DNA of 14,204 bases from Acanthamoeba sp. SK_2022b (taxonomy: Eukaryota; Discosea; Longamoebia; Acanthamoebidae). The notes under the pieces were generated by a model. That model worked only from the letters and a program-made list of their open reading frames with translations, made no database searches and was not told the DNA's origin. The DNA is taken from the NCBI GenBank assembly GCA_027943245.1, contig JANDJZ010000867.1, positions 1 through 14,204 on the forward strand, given 5' to 3'. Below, piece after piece: positions 9,273-14,204 of the stretch (positions within the stretch are counted from its first letter, which is position 1; each line of letters opens with the position of its first letter). Position numbers and translations under genes: made by a program.

Positions 9273-9457
9273 GCCCTTTGGCGCGCTCGTCTTTCCCCCA
9301 CTGCCTCTCTCTTCCTCTCTTCCTCGCTCTGTTTTCAGTTTGGTGTGGTGTACATAGCATGATGTCAATACATTTTTCATTCGTTTCATCTACTCATCAT
9401 CATCATCACCATCATCATGGCTGTCTTTCTACACTTGCCCCCACACCCAGCAGATGA

Positions 9458-9471
9458 GGTAGACGTCTACC
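9458..9471. repeat. 14-bp perfect palindrome between convergent genes
   Basis: GGTAGACGTCTACC equals its reverse complement. It lies between the expected 3' ends of ClpB and LAMTOR1, so it could affect termination or bind a dimeric protein. Nothing further is visible. Confidence 0.4.
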
Positions 9472-9502
9472 GGGCCACTCAAGTAGAAGGGGCAGGGAGG
9501 GT

Positions 9503-9508
9503 TTTATT
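9503..9508 (-). terminator. Candidate polyadenylation signal AATAAA for LAMTOR1
   Basis: The minus strand reads AATAAA 76 nt past the LAMTOR1 stop codon, within a run of AAATAC units. Position and sequence fit a canonical eukaryotic signal. The TATTTG tandem around it (plus-strand sense) makes the exact cleavage site unclear. Confidence 0.5.
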
Positions 9509-9583
9509 TGTATTTGTATTTGTATTTGTTTTGTTGGTTTGGATTTGTGGTCGTGGTGGAAAGGGTCGGCCGTGCTTCGCTCC

Positions 9584-10643
9584 TCACGTGGCCGATCCGA
9601 AGGAAACCACCAGCTCGCCGCAGTCCCGCACCGAGATCTTGTCGAACGCAGAGGCCAGCGCTCCGCCGCCGTCGAGCAACTGCCCACCACGACCAAGTCG
9701 CAACGCGCAATGAGCGAACGGCCAAGAAAGAGAGAAAGAGAGAGAAAAGAGACGAGGGGGGGGAGGTCACCAGCTCCTTGTCGTGGGAGGAGAGAGTGGG
9801 CTGGGAGAGGGCCTTGACGGGCGACGAGACCGTCTTGGACGGCGCGGGCACGGCAAAGAGGTCCAGCGTGGCCGCGCTGATGTTGGTCTTCTTCAGGATT
9901 TGTCGGCTCCTGTCCACCAGGCCATGGCCGTTAGGCGAATTCGCTGCTGAAGCCCCAACGCAACACACGGAAGCGCGTCACGCAGCACGGGCAAGGCGCG
10001 CAGAGGAAGCGCACTGGTATTCCTTCTGGCGGGACTGTGCCACAGCCGAGTCAAAGGCGGCATTGGAGCTCTGTGAGACGTCGATGAGGTTCCTGTCGGC
10101 GGCGGCGGAGGCGTTCGCGCAGGTTAGAACGCGTCGCGTGGGGCCATATCAAATCACCAACCAGCTCCTTGACATGGCAGACGCAGCGGATAGAGAGAGC
10201 AGGGAAAGCAATGAGTACTGAGATGTGCGCTCGACGAGGTTCTTGAGGAAGTCGCTGTCGGCCTCGCGCTTTTCGTGATAAGAAGCAGCAATAGCAGCGT
10301 CGGCCCTGCAGAAGAAGGATTGGCCAAAAAATATTCGAAAATTAGGCGTTAAAAATCGCAAACAAATAATTAAAATGAATGCCGCGTGTAGAATGATCAT
10401 TGGCGAGAGGGGGGAATACTTGGCCGGTGTAGGAGGTGCCCCAATGGGACGGCTGCCACCGCTGCTGCCCTTGGAAGCACCCTGGGCGCCAGCGGGCCTT
10501 CGGTCACGCGATTGCTGAATGTCTGAAAAGCAAAAATGTCAAAGGTATACATCGGTAAGATTAAAAATAAAAATTTGTCCTTGCGCCATTTCATTCTGTC
10601 GGGACTGCAGTCTACCTTCTGCCTTGGAACTGTTGCACCCCAT
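9584..10643 (-). CDS. lamtor1: LAMTOR1/p18-like Ragulator membrane-anchor protein
   Basis: Six small exons on the minus strand: 10643-10616, 10522-10420, 10305-10219, 10092-10015, 9909-9771 and 9679-9584. All five introns are GT-AG, 91-126 nt, and the frame closes at 176 aa (human LAMTOR1 is 161). The start MGCNSSKAED gives Gly2 for myristoylation and Cys3 for palmitoylation, the lysosomal anchor of this family. A disordered Ser/Gly/Pro stretch (11-43) follows, then a helix (about 45-73) ending LVERTS. NLIDVS (74-79) matches the human NIIDVS, KEYQSRQ (96-102) matches the EYMDRARQ region, and the end ISVRDCGELVVSFG (160-173) matches IRVDAKEELVVQFG. Human LAMTOR1 wraps the other Ragulator subunits and recruits Rag GTPases and TORC1. 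The gene is head to head with ATG4. The weakest junction is the exon-5 acceptor (GGTGGACAG), which has little pyrimidine tract. Confidence 0.85.
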
Positions 10644-11221
10644 TCTTTAACACCACGATCTGCTGCTTGTGGATGATGCTTCAATGGATTTTGAGCCTTT
10701 TTCTCTTGCGCTTCGTCTGGTATGTGTGGCACGCTGAAATATCTGACGTTTCTCGTTGATGTTCGCGGCAGTCGAGGAATGCACGCGTATGTGCAGCAAC
10801 GCAACGGATCGCGCGAAGGAAAGTTCGGTGGGACGGGGAGCAGAACCGCAGCTTAGCGACCCGAAAGGAAGCAGCAGATACTGATTCTCTGGTGGAGCAA
10901 GAGTCTTGCCCCGACGGCATTCAGGGAAGCACGCGAGAGCAATCAGCAGAGTAATCCCGCCTCTCCCCTGGCTCCATCCCTCGTGAGCCGATTCCTCCAT
11001 TTGGCTTCTCCTTCCATCTCGAGGTCAGAGTAAATTAGTTGTAGAAGGATAGATCTGACGAAGAAAGAACCCACTCGCGATCGGATATTTGAATGAACCG
11101 AAACGAGAACGTCATCTCTGCAGCCATTTATCGAAAGCACTACTTCGCCTACTCCCAGCTTGGCCCATCCTACATTGCGGCCTGATCTTCCAGCTCTGCA
11201 TAAACACACATCAGATCAGCC
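10644..11221. promoter_or_regulatory. Divergent promoter region shared by LAMTOR1 (minus) and ATG4 (plus)
   Basis: These 578 bp lie between the two ATGs, so both genes' promoters and leaders must fit here. Open frames on the minus strand (for example 11000-10647) lack the codon bias of the real exons and match no family I know. No TATA box, CACGTG box or long palindrome was seen. The segment just before the ATG4 start is A/C-rich (AAACACACATCAGATCAGCC), as in the ClpB leader. Confidence 0.55.
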
Positions 11222-13674
11222 ATGGCCGAAGAACTTGAGGGTACCTCCAGGCGCTTTACGTTCGCTATAGCTGCTCAGAACTCACGGTTTCCATGTCGAT
11301 CCCCACCAGGCGATTGGGGAGTAATTGGTGAAGACGAGCCCGCACCCGCAGTGGGGGCTGGACAGCCATCCCCCGCGAAGAGGATGCGCAAACCCTTCGC
11401 GTTCAACAACCTCTTTATCAACACCAAATCCAAATTCTACAACCTTTGCAAGCCCAGTACGCTATGACCTGCCCGATATAGGCTAACTTCTCTTTTGCTC
11501 ACGTGTATCTCTCACCATCAGTGAGTAAGGCCTTGCCTGACTTCACCACCTCGCCTGTGGTGATGCTGGGCATCACCTATCGCTCCTCGCCGCGCGTCAG
11601 CGGCAAGGGGAAGGCCTCTGGTGCGTTTCCCCATTCGCCGTTTGTCTCTCTACACGCGCTGACGATCTGTGCTCGCTCTCCCTCGCCACCACAAACAGCT
11701 GCCAGGAGACAGCAACAACGTACACAACAATCAAAGCCTCAGCTTTACACCTTCTTCAACAAGCTTTCTGTCATCCCCTGGACGGAGGAGGTCGAGCCAT
11801 CCCCACCAACAAGCAGCGAGATCCTGCCCGCCCACATCCGCTCCTTCCTCGCCGATTTCAGGTTGGTCTCGCCACCACGTGATCGATCGTGCAGTCGGTC
11901 CTTCGTCTCTGCGCGGTTCTTACTAAGCGCTCTCGACCTCCTCGCTCTCGCTCTCTACCTCGCAGGTCGCGACTGTGGCTGACCTATCGCAGCAACTTCC
12001 CTGCGATCGGAGACACGACCTTGGTGACGGATATGGGCTGGGGCTGCATGCTCCGGACCGGCCAGATGCTTATCGCACAGGCCCTCGTCACCCACTACCT
12101 TGGCCGAGGCACGTCCCTCTGCTCTCTCTGCTCCCTCTGCTCTCTCAAACACACACATTGTAGCAAGTGTGACTGACGTATGTGCGGGGGATGATGCAGA
12201 TTGGCGCATTCAAAGAGAGGAGAACATGATGACCTACCGAGAGCTGCTGCGGTGGTTTGCCGACGAGGCGTCGCCTCGTTCGCCCTACTCCATCCACGCC
12301 ATCGCACGCGTCGGGTTGGCCAACTTTGGCAAACAGATCGGCGATTGGTTCGAGCCCACCACCATCTCTGAAGCGCTCAGGTTCGTCGCCCCCCCCCCCT
12401 CCTCTTGGGCACGACGGGTGTTTTTCCGTAGTCGGGCGGGCCGATGTGCTCACGCCCGCGTCTCTGCGCACACAGGTTATTGGTGATGCAGCATTCGCCC
12501 AACGGCCTCAAGATGTACGTGCCCAAGGACGGCATCATCTACCGGAAGGAGGTCTACCAGCTGTGCGTGGTCCAGCCCGCCGACGGGCCCTCGCAGCACC
12601 TGCCGGCGCCGCAAGACGCCGACGGGGAGGGCGACGACGGCCTGGAGAGCTCCACCGACAGTTTGCGAAGCTCGCCCGGCAACCCGGGAATGCCGTCCGC
12701 CGAGACGGAGGACACAGGCAGCGTGCGCTCCGAGCTCATGTCGTCTGCCGAGTCCGAGTGCGACGAAACATTTGGTACCCCCCCCCCCGCACTCAAGCCT
12801 GCGATGTCATGCGACCGCAACTGCCGTGCTGACGCGCCTCCCCCTCTCCCAATCTGGATTCACGTGGCATTCCAGACGTGCCTGAGCAGACGTGGCATCC
12901 GGTCGTCATTTTGGTGCCGGTGAGGCTTGGGATCCAATGCCTCAACCCCATTTACATTCCCACTCTCAAGGCCTTCTTCGCGTTCCCTCAATGCCTGGGC
13001 GTGATCGGCGGCAAGCCCCACTCTTCCTTCTACTTTGTGGGCTACCAGGGTACCCTCGCCGCTCCTGCTCTCCTTCTCGACTTACACATCTCTAACCTCT
13101 CTCTCTCTCTCGTGTGTTATGTGTGTGTGTGTGTTTGCAGACAACAAAGTGTTGTACATGGACCCCCACTTTGTCCAGCCCGCCGTGAAGATGGACGACG
13201 ACCCTCTGTTCCCTATCGAGGTACCTACCCCCCTTGCGCGCAGTGTTCGTTCGTTGGAGGCCCAAATTAACCGTCGTTGCCCCCCCCCCGCGTCCCGCAG
13301 TCGTATCGAATGGAAATCCCGCAGGCCATGCCGTTCGACGACATCGACCCTTCTCTCGCGCTCGGTTTCCTCTGCTCCTCGCAGGCCGAGTTTGACGATT
13401 TTTGTGTCCAAGTCACAACGGTAGGCGTCTACCCGCCTCTTGCTCGCTCTCGCGCCTCCCTCTCTGCGTGAGGCCTCCAGCCGTCTAACGCGGCCCGTGG
13501 TCTCGTGAATGCGCGCAACAGCTGGGACTCGAGAATCCGTGCGTTTTTTCGATAGCGGAGCAAAACTCAGTGTACAAAGGCTCTTCCTCTTCGTCTTCGT
13601 CTTCCTCTCGACACGTGTCCGAATCCTGCTCCGTGCTCCTCGACGAAGACGACGAGGAGTACGTCCTCGTTTGA
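11222..13674 (+). CDS. atg4: ATG4 autophagy cysteine protease
   Basis: Ten exons: 11222-11456, 11522-11620, 11699-11861, 11966-12108, 12200-12380, 12476-12774, 12876-13049, 13141-13220, 13301-13420 and 13522-13674, giving 548 aa. ATG4 trims the Atg8/LC3 C-terminus and later releases Atg8 from phosphatidylethanolamine. The core starts [14 protein letters not shown] and has the catalytic Cys193 in [12 protein letters not shown]. It continues [47 protein letters not shown] and [10 protein letters not shown], where Asp439 and His441 complete the triad. An N-terminal extension of about 100 residues precedes the core. An acidic/Ser-rich insert (about 309-373) lies where human ATG4B also has a variable loop. 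The C-terminus has nine serines, then an acidic stretch ending EEYVLV, an LC3-interacting-type motif like the one ending human ATG4B. Intron 4 appears to use a GC donor. Confidence 0.95.
12109..12199 (+). other. Probable GC-AG intron (ATG4 intron 4)
   Basis: Exon 4 ends CGA G and the next bases are GCACGT, close to the GC-donor consensus after an exonic AG. The acceptor is GATGCAG. The join gives YLGR-DWRIQ, matching HLGRDWRW of human ATG4B with no gap. No GT donor in the required phase 1 is available there. A GT-AG alternative (12113-12167) keeps the frame but inserts 12 residues into a conserved junction. Confidence 0.65.
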
Positions 13675-13818
13675 GGCGCGACCGGCTTCGGCTTCGTCTT
13701 CGGCGAGCTCGTCCTTCTCCTCCTCTTCCAATCTCTTTTGTCAAATGTTTGCCTCTACTTCTCCCCCTGTCGCTGTACATTACAGAGTCTTCCCCGTTTT
13801 TCCAACCAGTCAATACGC

Positions 13819-13824
13819 AATAAA
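13819..13824 (+). terminator. Candidate polyadenylation signal AATAAA for ATG4
   Basis: AATAAA lies 144 nt past the ATG4 stop codon and is followed immediately by overlapping A/T-rich variants (TAAAAATAAAATAC). This marks a likely 3' end near 13840. A further AATAAA-type sequence occurs near 14122, beyond the GC-rich hairpin segment. Confidence 0.55.
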
Positions 13825-14204
13825 TAAAAATAAAATACAGATTTTATTTTTACCTGTTTTTTTATCTTCAAGTCGGAGATAAACTGGAATTTCAGATAGA
13901 CGAGGTTTGCGAGCCCACGGCCGCCAACACACAACAGGGCCCACACCCGAGGAAGGCACACCAAGAGAGATGCAAGGGCAGGGTGAAGATGCGCCGCCTT
14001 CACCCAGCCTTGGCTCAGAGCCACACTGGATTCGCCAACAGCGCAAGGCACCCCCCCCCCCCTCCTGCTGCACCTACTAGTGTGCAGTTTTACACACTAT
14101 CTATTTAGATCTTCACATTCAACGCAATAAATAATTAAACACCATTAAATGCGAATATTTCCATGCTTTTATTGATAATAATATTTAATTAATTAATAAT
14201 ATCG
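13825..14204. other. Non-coding region downstream of ATG4 with two hairpins and a C12 run
   Basis: No supported gene is visible. A GC-rich segment (about 13910-14080) sits between AT-rich flanks. It contains an 8-bp perfect stem (13981-13988 with 13998-14005, 9-nt loop), a C12 run (14051-14062), and a 7-bp stem (14078-14084 with 14093-14099, 8-nt loop). No tRNA A/B-box pair was found. The minus-strand frames here have no recognisable family. The right end is AT-rich (TTAATTAATTAATAATAT) and may belong to the next intergenic region. Confidence 0.45.

Larger units (their letters stand above)
9273..9583. other. Convergent intergenic region between ClpB and LAMTOR1
   Basis: These 311 bp hold the 3' ends of two genes that point at each other. 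No gene is seen. Contents are a (CAT)n-like tract at about 9394-9419, a 14-bp palindrome GGTAGACGTCTACC at 9458-9471, a TATTTG tandem at 9505-9528, and a minus-strand AATAAA at 9508-9503. On the plus strand the only polyadenylation-like hexamer noticed is AATACA at 9367-9372. Confidence 0.6.

Noticed and set aside
10647..11000. A 117-codon minus-strand frame upstream of LAMTOR1
   Set aside because: Codon choice is unbiased and no family similarity is seen; it most likely lies in the promoter or leader region.
12113..12167. Alternative GT-AG intron in ATG4 in place of the GC-AG intron
   Set aside because: It keeps frame but inserts 12 residues ([12 protein letters not shown]) between R and D of the conserved GR-DWR motif. 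It is kept as a possible isoform only.
9585..13617. Five CACGTG sites (9585, 11500, 11876, 12861, 13612) near LAMTOR1 and ATG4, suggesting TFEB/CLEAR-like control
   Set aside because: None is in the divergent promoter; they are in introns, exons or at a stop codon, and several are expected by chance in GC-rich DNA.
13930..14060. A tRNA-like segment (TGGCTCAGAG and GGATTCG)
   Set aside because: The pieces do not match A-box and B-box consensus together and no cloverleaf could be drawn.

Overview
This is nuclear DNA from an intron-dense, GC-rich eukaryote. The genes are split by short introns (65-204 nt), almost all GT-AG, exons prefer G or C at third codon positions, and five genes sit close together on both strands. 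This style, with the protein families present, fits an amoebozoan such as Acanthamoeba; that assignment is inference. All splice junctions were worked out by hand from reading-frame continuity, splice-site dinucleotides and remembered family conservation. No alignment was run.

Layout. (1) 1-383, minus: the first two exons of a Prp2/DHX16-like spliceosomal DEAH helicase, running off the left edge. (2) 384-1070: a divergent intergenic region with palindromes and a repeated motif. (3) 1071-5506, plus: a complete P3A plasma-membrane H+-ATPase in 13 exons (1037 aa). (4) 5507-6099: ATPase 3' end and promoter of the next gene, with one heat-shock-element-like palindrome. (5) 6100-8952, plus: a ClpB/Hsp104-type disaggregase in two exons (908 aa). 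An A10 run near its end separates it from a 126-codon open tail (to 9272) that is rich in nuclear-localisation-like basic clusters. (6) 9273-9583: short convergent intergenic region. (7) 9584-10643, minus: a LAMTOR1/p18-like Ragulator scaffold in six tiny exons (176 aa), easily missed because no exon exceeds 139 nt. (8) 10644-11221: divergent promoter region. (9) 11222-13674, plus: the autophagy cysteine protease ATG4 in ten exons (548 aa), including a probable GC-AG intron. (10) 13675-14204: ATG4 3' end, then non-coding sequence with two hairpins.

How the genes relate. LAMTOR1 anchors the Ragulator/Rag/TORC1 platform on lysosomes and ATG4 processes Atg8 for autophagosomes. The two are head to head across 578 bp, so a nutrient-signalling scaffold and an autophagy enzyme may share a promoter. 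ClpB (protein disaggregation) and the proton pump (membrane energisation) are neighbours with no obvious shared control. No mobile element, tRNA, rRNA or CRISPR array was found. The most notable observations are the possible nuclear tail on ClpB, the LAMTOR1/ATG4 pair, two look-alike (TTTA)n introns in the ATPase gene, and long C runs that always lie on the transcribed gene's sense strand.
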